From Gracilariopsis chorda (lineage: Eukaryota > Rhodophyta > Florideophyceae > Gracilariales > Gracilariaceae): 64,000 nt of DNA. The position numbers and the translations under genes are program-made. The stretch spans positions 1 to 64,000 of the forward strand of contig NBIV01000342.1 of NCBI GenBank assembly GCA_003194525.1. The letters are read 5' to 3'. The notes beneath the pieces are model-generated. The model saw only the letters and a program-made list of their open reading frames with translations. It searched no databases and was not told the DNA's origin. Every line of letters starts with the position of its first letter. Position 1 is the stretch's first letter. This document shows positions 10,509 to 21,900 of this stretch, piece by piece.

Positions 10509-13253
10509 ATGTCCGACTCCGAAGTTGAAACGGAATCCACATCTGGAATGAAAATTCCTCGTTTCCATGGTAAGCGTGGTGATGATGATATGCTGTGGCG
10601 TCACCGTCTCCGTGCTGCATGCCGTATTAATGGTGTCTGGAATGTCGCGAATCCCTCTGGCGTTCAATCTACCACAGATATTTCAACTCAAGAAACAACT
10701 ACCGCAGGTAATGGCACTGAAATAGCAACTCCCCGTATCATTGCGAAACGAGAAAAGGCTTGTGGTATCATCATCTGTGCTCTTGGTGATGCTCCATTAC
10801 GCGTAGTCATGGACGTGGATGATGATCCTGCACGTATGTTGCAACTCTTGGATGGACGTTATGCCTCCAATAGGACTGTATCTAGAATTGCAGTGCAGAC
10901 ACGATTGTTCCGAATGTCGTACAGCGGTGAGAACATGTCCAGCTATGTGGATCAATACACGGCATTGTTCGCTCAGTTAGACCGTATGGGCAAGGATGCT
11001 GCTATACCGGAGTCTCACAAGGCACCTATGCTACTTGCTTCCATTGATCCGAACAGCTCGTTGGAGTCCACGGCTGCTGCACTCCGTACCAAGGACATAT
11101 CGGAACTGACTTGGGACTATGTGGCAACCACTTTGATCGATGAGTACAATGCTCGTCTGGTCAGTTCTTCTAGTTCTGGACGTACGCGAAGTCGAAAGAA
11201 GAACAGAATCAAAGGTTCTGGTGGTTCACGTGTGTCCCGAAACTCCAGTCACACTCACATCAGGGATGGAAGTGACTCTGATGATCGGCCAAGTACAACT
11301 GGTAGAGCATACGTGGTGTCCAGTAACCGGACTTATCACTGTGAATTCTGTGATCGTGATGGTCACACAAAGGACAGATGCCATGTGAATCCCGATAACC
11401 CAGATAATCACTTACCCAAAAGCATCCTGGACAAGCTTAACATCAAATCGAAGAGCAAATCTGGGGCGTCCAAGTCTTGCAATAAACCGGGTGGTAGTTC
11501 ATCAAAGATTGAGGTATGTGGTATGGCACTGGAAAATTCTTCCATCGTACCTCCCGACAGTTGTGATATGGACACCTATGCCGATAGTGGTGCTACATCA
11601 CACTTTTTCCTTTCGGTGTCTGCGTTTATTCCCGAGTCTTTGCACAACGTAGCAACTCGAACCATCATGCTTGCCGACAATACTGAAGTATGTGCAACGC
11701 AGCGGGGTGACATAGTATTGCCATTTGAGTACGCAAACCTACGATTGACTGACGTCCTGTTCGTTCCAGAACTGGAATACAATTTGGTGTCCATAGGATG
11801 CTTGGCGGACAAGGGCATTGAATCTTTCTTTCGCTCAAGTGAAGTTCGTCTCACCTTGGACAATGGGTTTGTAGTCGGCAGTGGCCATCGCGATCGACGC
11901 TCGGGGTTGTACACCTTACCCGATCCGATATTGCAAGGTACCAACCCAACCCCATCCTCGTCACCAACTACTGGAGATCATTGCATGAATACATCGGAGT
12001 CCAGTATTGCTAATCTATGGCATCGGCGACTTGCCCACATCAATGCGCGCGACCTCCAGTCAGTTTACAAACATGCTGAAGGGGTGCCGAAGATGTCGGG
12101 AATGGAGGAGATATGCCGCCCGTGTATGCTTGGTAAGGCACATAAACTTCCGTTCCCTGGCAAATACGACCGAGCATCAGCCGTAGGTGAGGTGGTACAC
12201 TCCGATATACTAGGACCTCTTGTAACTTCATTCCCAGAAAGGTTTCAATATGCCTCTACCTTCCTTGACGAGCATTCAAGGTATGCACTCTTAGGCTTCA
12301 TGACCCACAAAAGTGAAATTGCTGTTGTATTCGATGCAGTTGAGCACAAGTTCCAGCAGCTTCGAGGAGTGGCCATTGCGAAAGTGCACTCGGATAATGC
12401 CCAGGAGTATATTGCGTTGCAGCTGAACCCTGCCAACAATCTTCAAGACACTTCTTTCTCTCCTCCGTATACTCCGGAACACAATGCAATAGCGGAGCGC
12501 ATCAATCGCACAATGGAGGAAGCTGCTCGAGCTTTGCTCATACAGGCAAGTCTCCCAGAGTGCTTGTGGCCATACGCATTAAAGCACGTCATACATGTTC
12601 GCAATAGGGTTTATCACTCAGCAACTGGAAGCAGCCCTTACCTTTTGATGACTGGTTCAAAACCATCCCTGAAGCATGTCAAAGTGTTTGGGTGTGCTGC
12701 GTTCGTGCTTAAGATGAAACCGGATACCAAGTTCGAGTCTCGTGCACTTGAGGGAGTGTACTTGCAGACTCTTGAGCATGGTGTGTATGATGTTTTAGTC
12801 AATGATAGTGATGAGATTCCACGCATTGTAAAGTATCGGCATGTGACATTTGACGAGTCCAAGTTCCCTGGGGCACCATTTCTGGAACATGTTATGAGTG
12901 ATGAAGGTGCATCAGATGATACTTATGAATGCACAGATCACTCTGAAATCGATACTGAGAGTGGTAGTATGGTTTCTGTGGACACGCCATTCGACATTGA
13001 GAGTGATACGGAACATATTGAATCCACTCCTATACCAACGGCACAGAGCATTGAAAGCGGTACCGATCATCCAGATGATAGCGAGCATACTTCTGGTGAC
13101 GATTCGGACCCAGACAATTGTGGTGAGCATGCCCCAAGTGCTAGTCAACATACTTCGGACACTGATGTCTTACCGGAATCTGAACCAGAACCACGCTATC
13201 CTCGCCGTACACGACGTGCACCAGCTAAGTGGTGGTACATGGCCGGTAGTGCA
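10509..13253 (+). CDS. copia family 2 Gag-protease-integrase of copy D, 3' truncated
   Basis: Open reading frame of about 915 codons. I chose the ATG at 10509 (MSDSEVETES) because it follows the leader and resembles the start of copy H. Order: Gag; zinc knuckle CEFCDRDGHTKDRC at about residues 281-294; protease YADSGATSHFF at about residue 357; integrase zinc region (RRLAHIN..., CRPCMLGKAHK); DDE core (HSDILGPL, VHSDNAQEY, NAIAERINRTM); an acidic Ser/Glu-rich hinge; and the basic patch RYPRRTRRAP. The frame is intact until 13253, where the LTR of copy B begins, so RT and RNase H are missing. They are not found after B, which implies a rearrangement. Confidence 0.93.
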
Positions 13254-14032
13254 TGTTGGCAGTAGTACCTGTGCTGTCACTGAAAACCAAATGTTCCGGG
13301 GAGCATGGGCTGTTTTAGAGGGTACCTCTGCAAAAGCGCATATGCGCGTGTGCGCGAACCCAACGTGAAACTGGCTTCTGATTGGCTACTGCAAATGTAC
13401 ATATGCAACGTGGTGCGTACAAGTGGTATGGCATAACTGGATCATTTGGACACATCCACGTGTCCAGCTACTACAGTGGTCACAGTGTACGTTGTGTGCA
13501 GGGGATACTGATGAAGTGGTTGACACCTGGTACAAGTGGTACAGCAGTGGTTGGTACAATGGTAAGGTGCGCATGCACTGTCAACAGGTTTACACATGCA
13601 CGGGTATATTGATGACGTGGGTGTTGTGTGCATTGCCACATGATGACATGGCACTAACACCACAGGTTACGTGCCGACTTACCGTGACGTGTTGACTTAC
13701 CGTGATGTGTTGGCATGTGCTGTCGTGTGTTGGAGTCGTGAATTTGTGCCTTGTCATGGTCATGTGTATGCACGTAACTATTACAGAACATTGGTGCGTT
13801 GGTGTGCGTTGGTGTAATGAGGTTGTGCTGAGCTGGCTATGTCATGTTAGATGATGATTGGTAGTATTGAGTGTCCGTGCTTAGTGGTTTAGGTTTTACT
13901 TGTAGTTGGTGTTCCCGCGCAATTCAAGTTTAGAGTGGTACATAAGATGTGCCTGAAGGACCTCCAAGTAAATCCAAGCCAGAGCGGGCGAACTTCCCTT
14001 CCATTCCCTCAACTTCCTTTCAACATTCAACA
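13254..14032 (+). repeat. 5' LTR of copy B
   Basis: TGTTGGCAGTAGTACC...CAACATTCAACA. The palindrome GCGCATATGCGC is at 13336-13347, followed by CAACGTGAAAC and GATTGGCTACTGCAAA, the U3 block seen in every copia LTR here. Joined upstream to the integrase hinge of D. Confidence 0.95.
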
Positions 14033-14047
14033 GGTTATGGGCCCAGC
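14033..14047 (+). promoter_or_regulatory. primer binding site of copy B
   Basis: GGTTATGGGCCCAGC directly follows the 5' LTR. It complements the anticodon stem and loop of eukaryotic initiator tRNA-Met (GCTGGGCCCATAACC), not the 3' CCA end, indicating half-tRNA priming as known for Drosophila copia. Confidence 0.85.
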
Positions 14048-15043
14048 CCCGCTGACCGCTGCCGCTATCCCTTTCCGTATCGTTCGTCTGTCGCCGCTCT
14101 CCCTCACCGCCGTTCATCCGTTTCGCTGTTGTTGCCTCTTTCGTCGTTGCGTCGGGTGTAGTGATCCCATTGTTGGTCGGTGTTGGTCATTCTCTTTTGG
14201 TTTGCGTTCCTCCCTGAGGGCGTTGTGGTGGTAGTGGTTCGACGTTTACTTCCTATCGTTGTTGAGTTGGGCCTCTGTTGTTGCCCGTGTTGTCGATCGC
14301 TATCTACTTTGTGTGTGACACTCCCTCTATCTTGTGTTTTGGGATCCCCGAGTCGTTTGTCGGGTCGTATCCGTGAGGTCGAGTCGGTCCAGTTTCGAAG
14401 TCTGGGCTCCGTGATCGTGTGCTCAGCAGTTGTTTGTTTTTCGTGTTTCTTAATCATCATCTGGTTTCCAGTGCGACGAGCGGTTGATCCGGGTTACTTT
14501 GGGTGATTCCAGGTATCCGGGGACGTAAGCCTGGCGGCTTGAACCAAAGCGGGTGTACTGTCGAGCGGCTTCCCACCGGTCCATTTGGACAGATAACGGT
14601 GAAGGTCGTTAAGACCTGGTAAGTTCAGCGGGTGCATCTGTGGACGGGGTGCCGTGGCGTACTGCGCTGGTGCGGGTGATTGAATTATTTGTTTTGATCC
14701 TGACTGCGTGTCGGGATTCTTGGGCTGTTGCGAAGGTATTCCATAACGAGCTTTTGATCCGTGCATCTGACCCTTGGGCGTTTGTGCGGGGAGGCGACGT
14801 GGCGTAGGCTGACCTCCTTCTTAGGATCAGGCCGCGTGTGACCTTAAGTGGTTGCGCGTTAGCAGCGTACTTTGGTTGCCATAGTAGCTTCAGTTGCGAG
14901 GTCGCGCAAGTTCTTGCAATAGGCCAGAGAGGGTTATACTTGGTGAAGGCAAATCTTGGGTCATTAACCATCCTCTGGAAGCCTCGTAGAGAGCGACGCA
15001 TCTTCTCCTTAGACGTAGGAGAGGGAAGACAGAAAAAGACGTC

Positions 15044-15186
15044 TTGTACCCGGAGCATCTCCGGGGGCCAGGGGTCCGACACCCTAGGGTAGCAGAGGTA
15101 GTCTCTCCCGTCAGTGCGCCCGAATTTGAAGTTTTGTTGTTGTTGTTGTCGTTTTTTTTTGTTGTTATTGTTGTCGTTGTTGCCAT
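15044..15186 (+). other. structured leader block and (GTT)n tract upstream of gag, copy B
   Basis: Contains the hairpin CCCGGAG-CAT-CTCCGGG (15049-15065), a weaker AGGG/CCCT stem, then the block CTAGGGTAGC...GTGCGCCCG (15084-15122) that also occurs in family 2 leaders. A GTT/GTC-rich low-complexity tract (about 15132-15183) follows, about 70 bases before the gag ATG. Its position suggests packaging, dimerisation or translation control; that role is inference. Confidence 0.6.
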
Positions 15187-15252
15187 TTTTGTACTACTTA
15201 AGTGCCGTAGGTCTTTCATCGCACCTGTGCTGTTTGTTGACATCTACCAAGC

Positions 15253-18200
15253 ATGGATTCATTCGGTGGCACCAAGATTGAAAAGTTGGGCGAGGATAAC
15301 TTCCATGTATGGAAGCAAAAGGTTGAGTTGCTGCTTGCACTCAAGGACCTCGATGACCATCTTGAATCAACCAGGCCTACGGACGATGACGAGTTGTCAG
15401 CATGGAAGAAGAAAGACGCCAAGGCCAGGGCTGTTATTGGTCTCAGCATCAGTGATGAGCATTTGGACCATGTGAGGGATACCGAGAACGCTGCGGAAAT
15501 GTGGAAAGCCATTTGCGATGTGTTCCAGCGTAAAACGCTGCTCAACCGAATCAATGCAAGACGTGCCTTCTACACAGCCAAGATGCGAAATGATGAGAAA
15601 ATGTTACACTTCATCAATCGTGTTCGTCATCTTGCATCGGATCTGAAGAGCATGGACGTAGTGGTTGAGGAGGAAGACATCGCTATGGCAATCCTATGTG
15701 GGCTACCAGACCGCTTCGAAAACCTCATTGTCGCTATTGACACCACGATTGGTGATCGTAAACTCGACTTAGAGTTTGTGAAGAGTCGTTTGCTGCAAGA
15801 GGAACAGCGAATGAACGATCGTGCCAAGGAGGAGTCCGGAAGTGACACGGCTTTGGTCGGTGCGCAGTCACGAAAGAAGTCCATGGTGTGCTACTACTGT
15901 GGTAAGAAGGGGCATATCCAGAGAAACTGTTTCAAGAGACAACGTGACGAAGCTAGCAAAGAGCAGAGTGCTGCCGAAAACCCAGCTGTGCAGACCGACC
16001 TCGGCAACGAGAAAAGAGGATGTGACAGTGACTCTGACTTTGTTTGTCTCATTACGACAGGTTCTGTGGAAGAAAGTATCAGTGACTGGATCATTGACTC
16101 TGGTGCCACCGCCCATATGACGTATGACGAGTCCATGTTTGACAGTTATAGCAAAAGAGAGTCTGCCAGTGTGAGTATCGGCAATGACTCGAAGCTGGGT
16201 CTCTTGGTCATGGCAGTGTCCATCTCGATCTCGCTGTTGAAGGGCGTAAGAGCAAGTGCCGGTTGGGTGAAGTAGTGCACGTACCGAATCTAAGGTATCA
16301 TCTGATGTCAGTATTTACGATGTGTGACCTTGTTGCGCGAGTGGTGTTTGACAAAACCAAAGTATGTGTATACAGAGGCAACACCATGATCGCCCAGGGC
16401 TGTTGCATCAAAGGACTGTACTACCTATGTACCGCGATTGAAGTACCAGAAGACATGGACAACGCACTTGTGACTGACCTGTCACCATGGCATGCTCGAA
16501 TGGCTCATGTGAATATGGATGGTATCAAACATATGGCTCGCAACGGTATTGTGTCAGGGCTGAATGTGGACTTGAATCAATCGATGGATGTGTGGGACTC
16601 TTGTGTAGTGGGAAAATCTACACGTGCTCCAACTCCCTAGCAAGGGGGGGAACGGGCTTTGCACCCATTGGACCTAGAGCATTCGGACATTCGTGGTCCA
16701 ATCCAAGTAGGTTCCTTGGGAGGTTCACGCTACTTCGTCACATCCATCGATGATCACTCCCGTTTTTGCTTCTTGTACATGCTCAAGACCAAGGAGGAGG
16801 TGTTCCACGTGTTCGTGAAGTGGCTCAAGATGGTTCAAAATCAGAGTGACCGACATGTGAAAACCATCACCGCACGTGAGTCTGTGCTACATGCGTTACG
16901 CACAGACAATGCAGGTGAATATGTGTCAAAGAAGTTTTCACAAGAGCTTGAACGTCACGGTATTGAACATCAGCGAACGGTGCCTTACAATCCACATCAG
17001 AATGGTTTGGCCGAACGGTTCAACCGAACACTCATGGACTTGGTGAGATCGATGCTGCATCACAAGAAACTGCCAAAGAGCTTCTGGGCTGAAGCATTGA
17101 ACGTTGCAGTGTATGTGCGCAATCGAGTCACCTGCAAGGCCCTTCCGAGTGACGTGACACCACTCGAGATGTGGAGTGGATATGAACCTGACTTGAGCAA
17201 TCTGCGTGTGTTCGGTAGCCGGTGCTGGTATAAAGTGGTGGACCACAAGCTGAAGAAGCTGTAGCAACGTGCCGTGGAGGCGATCTTTATTGGGTACACA
17301 TCTGGATCGAACGGTTATAAACTGCGGGATGCGCAAAAGAAGAAGGTGGTTGTGTCGAGAGATGTGAGGTTTGACGAATGTAGTGGTTCAGATCAAGGTA
17401 CTGACCACGTTGATGATGACGACTATGCTTAGATCGAAATCTCAGACAAGCCGAAATCAAACATCACCTCCACCTCTACTACACCCACCGATGCTGCCCA
17501 AGTTGAACCCGCTGCACCAGATGCTCCACCAGAAGAAGCTTCAGGCAGTGGCCACGATGAGCTCACAGCTGAGACAGAAGTTGAGCCAGACGTACCAGAT
17601 CCACAACCACTTCGGAGATCCACTCGTGAGCGTAGAGCGCCTACCTCGTGGTGGCGCGGAACTGCTCTACTCACTGCCAGTGATGATGTCCCATCCTCAT
17701 ACTCGGATGCCGTGTCACGTCCTGATTCAAAAGCGTGGACCAAGGCCATGAACAGTGAGTACGAGTCTCTGATGGAGCATGACACATGGGAGTTAGTGCC
17801 AAGGCCAGCTGACAGCAACGTGATATCATCCAAGTGGGTATTTGTGCAAAAATATGAGGCTGGCGACAACGATGAACCGACAGTGAGGTACAAGGCTCGT
17901 GTGGTGGCTCGAGGGTTTCTGCAGATCGAAGGTGTAGACTTCTCCGAGACGTATGCACCAGTGGTCAAATTCACATCCATTAGAATGATTCTGTCCATTG
18001 TAGCAGTGCAGGACTATCATCTGCACCAGATGGATGTGAAGACTGCATTCTTGAATGGTGACCTGGAAGAGACTGTGTACATGGAGCAGCCGGACGGATT
18101 CATCAAACCTGGGAACGAGGACTTGGTATGCCTTCTCAAGAAAGCCATCTATGGGCTACGACAGGCATCAAGGCAGTGGTTTGCAAAGATGTACTTGTTC

Positions 18201-19277
18201 CTCGTGGGTTGGATGGGTCTGAAGCCAAACGTTGCAGACGAGTGCGTCTACACCGGAGAGGTACTGGGAGCGCTTGTGATCATTGCTCTTTCTGTGGATG
18301 ACTTGCTCATTGCGAGTCCAAGTATGGAGACAATGAATCGCGTAAAGCGTGAACTGTCAAAACGTTTTCAGATGAAGGATCTCAGTGAAGCGCGCATGGT
18401 ACTTGGGTTCGAGATCCATCGTGATCGATCCAAAAGACAGCTGTACCTGACACAGTCTGCATACACGCGTAAGGTCTTAGAACGTTTTAGCATGTTGCAG
18501 TGCAAACCAATGGACACTCCCATGGACTCCGGTGCTGACCTCACTAAGGTAGAAGAGCCTCTGACGAACATCCCGTATCGTCAGGTGATCGGTTGTCTGA
18601 TGTATCTCTCTGTTGGCACTCGACCGGACATCTCGTTTGCAGTGTCCAAGCTAGCCAAGTATGTCGAGAAACCTGGAGAGACTCATTGGAAAGCGGTCAA
18701 GCGTGTTCTGCGTTACCTCAATGGCACTCGCTCCCTCGGACTTACTTATGGCACCACGACTGATACTCAGCTGTATGGATACGTAGACTCTGACTGGGCA
18801 GGTGATAGATCCAACTGCAAGTCCACCAGTGGGTATGTGTTCATGATGTGCGGTGCTCCTGTGTCTTGGAGCTCGCGCCAACAGGAAGTAGTTGCATTGT
18901 CTAGCGCTGAGGCTGAGTATGTGAGTCTGTGCAGTGGGACGAAGGAAGCGATCTGGCTAAGAAGACTGTGGAGTGGCATTGGCAACGCAAGTGGACTGCA
19001 CGTGGATGAATCAGTGACGCTAGTGGTTGAGCCCACAACTGTGTACGTGGACAACCAAGGTTGCATCGACCTTGCTCGAAATAGAGTTGTGAACAAGCGT
19101 ACTAAGCACATTGATATTCGCTTTCACTTCACCAGAGAGGCTCTACGCGACAAAGAAGTCCAGTTGCAGTACTGTTCCCCGGAAGACTTGGTTGCCAATA
19201 TGCTGACGAAAGCGCTCGGTCGAGTTAAGCTGGCAAGGTTCCGCGGTGACTGTGGCTTGTTCCCCTTAGACCTTTGA
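15253..19277 (+). pseudogene. copia Gag-Pol polyprotein of copy B, one frameshift and three stops
   Basis: Starts at ATG 15253 and ends at TGA 19275-19277. Order: Gag; zinc knuckle CYYCGKKGHIQRNC at about residue 215; protease IDSGATAH; integrase (DSCVVGKS, HSDIRGPI, RTDNAGEY, NGLAERFNRT); RT (VDDLLIAS box, preceded by Ser where YVDD has Tyr); RNase H (SDWAGD, SAEAEY) to the C terminus. One base is missing near 16197 relative to A. TAG stops occur at 16638, 17262 and 17430 where A has AAG, GAG and GAG. The integrase zinc motif has WDSC where A has CDSC. From 17433 to the end RT-RNase H is fully open. Confidence 0.92.
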
Positions 19278-19285
19278 AGTCAGTG

Positions 19286-19297
19286 ACAGAGGGGGGT
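19286..19297 (+). promoter_or_regulatory. polypurine tract of copy B
   Basis: CAGAGGGGGG immediately before the 3' LTR, the expected plus-strand DNA primer. The same TGA-AGTCAGTGACAGAGGG context recurs next to the LTRs of E, of the scrap at 22119 and of G. Confidence 0.75.
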
Positions 19298-20076
19298 TGT
19301 TGGCAGTAGTACCTGTGCTGTCACTGAAAACCAAATGTTCCGGGGAGCATGGGCTGTTTTAGAGGGTACCTCTGCAAAAGCGCATATGCGCGTGTGCGCG
19401 AACCCAACGTGAAACTGGCTTCTGATTGGCTACTGCAAATGTACATATGCAACGTGGTGCGTACAAATGGTAAGGCATAACTGGATCGGTTGGACACACC
19501 CACGTGTCCAGCTACTACAGTGGTCACAGTGTACGTTGTGTGCAGGGGATACTGGTGAAGTGGTTGACACCTGGTACAAGTGGTACAGCAGTGGTTGGTA
19601 CAATGGTAAGGTGCACATGCACTGTCAACAGGTTCACACATGCATGGGTATATTGATGACGTGGGTGTTGTGTGCATCGCCAAATGATGACATGGCACTA
19701 ACACCACAGGTTACGTGCCGACTTACCGTGATGTTTTGACTTACCGTGATGTGTTGGCATGTGCTGGCGTGTGTTGGAGTTGTGAATTTGTGCCTTGTCA
19801 TGGTCATGTGTATGCACGTAACTATTACGGAACGTTGGTGCGTTGGTGTGCGTTCATGTAATGAGGTTGTGCTGAGCTGGCTATGTCATGTTAGATGATG
19901 ATTGGTAGTATTGAGTGTCCCTGCTTAGTGGTTTAGGTTTTACTTGTAGTTGGTGTTCCCGCGCAATTCGAGTTTAGAGTGGTACATAAGATGTGCCTGA
20001 AGGACCTCCAAGTAAATCCAAGCTAGAGCTGGCGAACTTCCCTTCCATCCCCTCAACTTCCTTTCAACTTTCAACA
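19298..20076 (+). repeat. 3' LTR of copy B
   Basis: Same 779-bp length as the 5' LTR; ends CAACTTTCAACA. Palindrome GCGCATATGCGC at 19380-19391. Downstream is not D but mid-gag sequence of element E. Confidence 0.95.
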
Positions 20077-20569
20077 GTTTGCTGCAAGAAGAGCAGCGAA
20101 TGCATAAAAGAGCAAAGAAAGAATCTGGTAGTGACGGAGATTTGGCCGACAGGGAGTATCGGAAGAAGTCCATGTTGTCCTACTACTGCGGCAAGAAGGT
20201 TCATATCAAGAGAAGCATTTTTAAGACACAGTGTAATGAGGCTAACAAAGGACAAGATGCTGCTGCCCACCCAAGTCCGCACCCGGTTCTTGGCTACGAT
20301 GACGCTGCGAGGTGCAGTGATTCTGAGTACGTGTGTCTCATTTCCCGCGATTCTAACAAGGCCACCAACAGTGACTGCACCGTTGACTCGGAGGAACGGT
20401 GCACATGACTTGTGATGCCTGCATGTTACAAACATACGAGAGCAAAATGTAATGTGGTGTGGGCATCGATAATGATTCCAAGCTGGAGTCACGTGGCCAT
20501 AGGATTGTCAACATTGATCTTGCGTTGAAAGGCAAAAGCGTAAGTGCCGGTTGAGAAATGATGTGCATG

Positions 20570-21130
20570 TATGAGCAAGTATGTGAGTTGAGGAAACCAG
20601 AACGTTGCGTGTATGCATGTCTGGTTATGTTATTCCTCTTCATGCTCATTGATGTGTTTTGCTCAGAATGTTGCTGTTTGACATGCCCAGGATGCCTGTT
20701 TCGTTTTCGTTTTGTTGGATTGAGTCTGGGAAGTTGCGATATTATGCATGCCTGGGACAGCGAGACACCTGTTTGAGTTCAAGATGTAGTAGTGTTATGC
20801 CTCTCTGGGACTGAGCGAAACATATTTGAGCCCGAAGCTTGCCATTTTCGCATATCTGGTGAGTTTTTATTCAAAGGTTTGTCGCTCTGAAAGGTTTCCA
20901 CGTTTTGCATGTTCGGGGGACAAAGACGTTTTCATGATCTGGAAGGTTTCCTGTTTTGCATGTCTAGGTCACATTGAAGAAGAGGTAAACTTGGAAGGTT
21001 GTTTCTGCATGTCCAGGTGGTACTTCGATGCAGTTCGAGAAGTTGCAAGAGGTTGTGGTTATACATGCTTGACACGTATGAAACTCTGTATCTCCTTGAT
21101 TGGAACTGGAATGAGGGGGTTATGTGAAGA
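20570..21130 (+). repeat. degenerate ~50-65-bp tandem motif inside E
   Basis: A motif close to TTGCATGYCTGGG recurs about nine times, near 20611, 20680, 20745, 20796, 20850, 20907, 20957, 21006 and 21061, at spacings of roughly 49-69 bases, often with AAGGTTT beside it. It replaces the pol region of E. Individual copies are strongly diverged. Confidence 0.5.
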
Positions 21131-21157
21131 AGTATGAAGTCAGTAATAGAGGGGGAG

Positions 21158-21900
21158 TGTTCGAAGTCAATCTGTGATGTTGCAGTCATTGTATTCTATC
21201 AGTAGTATTTGGATGACGTACTTTGATGTCACTGAAACGCACTGTGCCGGAGTGGAATGGGGTGGCACATACACGTGTGCAGATAGTACATTGAGCACAC
21301 TGTAGAGTACACCCAGGTATGGTAGGTAAGCAAAGGGCACAAGTAGTACAGCAATGGTACTATGTTGCAGAGTAATATATCTGGCATGAGGTGTACAGGT
21401 ACATGAAGCTATTGATGACGTGTGAGTTAATGTGCTGACGTGTGAGCTTGTTGGCTATGTCACACTTGTCTTTGTTTGAATTACGGTGACGTGCACGGAT
21501 GAATTCCGATGTGATGACAGGTAAATTGGTGCTTTCTCACTATATTGTGTAGTCACGTAACTTGTTGTGCTACGCTGGCACATTGTTGTGCTATGCTGTC
21601 ACATTGTTGTGCTACGCTGGCACATTGTTGTGCTACGCTGACACATTGTTGTGCATGGATAATGTAAGCTGTTGTGAGTTTGTGCTTACAGGACTCTGTT
21701 ATGTCAGACAAAGATTGGTAGTATTGAGTTTCTCTGCTTTGAAGATTAGGTTTACTCTGAGTTAGAGTCAGAAGTTGGAGGCAGATGGAAGTTATATATA
21801 AGTTGTGATTTACAAGCCTCCGAAGTAAATCTGGGTTGGAGCTGGCGAACTTCCTTTGCACTCCCCTACCTTCCCTTTCCCTTCCGCTTCAACTTCTAAC
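21158..21900 (+). repeat. 3' LTR of E
   Basis: Starts TGTTCGAAG after GAGGGGGAG and ends in the pyrimidine-rich stretch ...CTTCAACTTCTAAC, as family 1 LTRs do. Diverged from B, with an internal 21-bp tandem repeat. Confidence 0.7.
21560..21655 (+). repeat. 21-bp tandem repeat, ~4.5 copies
   Basis: Units CATTGTTGTGCTACGCTGGCA at 21560, 21581, 21602 and 21623, with a partial one at 21644; one or two substitutions between units. It lies inside the LTR of E and is absent from the other LTRs. Confidence 0.9.

Larger units (their letters stand above)
13254..20076 (+). mobile_element. Ty1/copia element B, family 1, both LTRs present
   Basis: A 6,823-bp element with two 779-bp LTRs, primer site, leader, gag-pol and polypurine tract in canonical order. 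The LTRs differ at roughly 28 positions by eye (about 96% identical). The 5-bp flanks do not match (GTGCA left, GTTTG right), and the two sides are different elements (D left, E right). This does not look like a simple insertion; exchange between two family 1 copies would explain it. Confidence 0.92.
20077..21900 (+). mobile_element. gutted copia family 1-related element E
   Basis: Begins abruptly inside Gag (LLQEEQRMHKRAKKESGSD). It carries a degenerate knuckle (CGKKVHIKRS, final Cys lost) and protease-region remnants to about 20560, then a low-complexity repeated stretch, a polypurine tract (21147-21157) and its own 3' LTR (21158-21900). Integrase, RT and RNase H are absent. The LTR is clearly diverged from that of B, so E is an old internal-deletion copy with its 5' part replaced or lost. 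Confidence 0.75.

Noticed and set aside
20558-20776. 72-codon Cys/Phe-rich frame
   Set aside because: Part of the degenerate repeat motif in element E; no stable frame across units.
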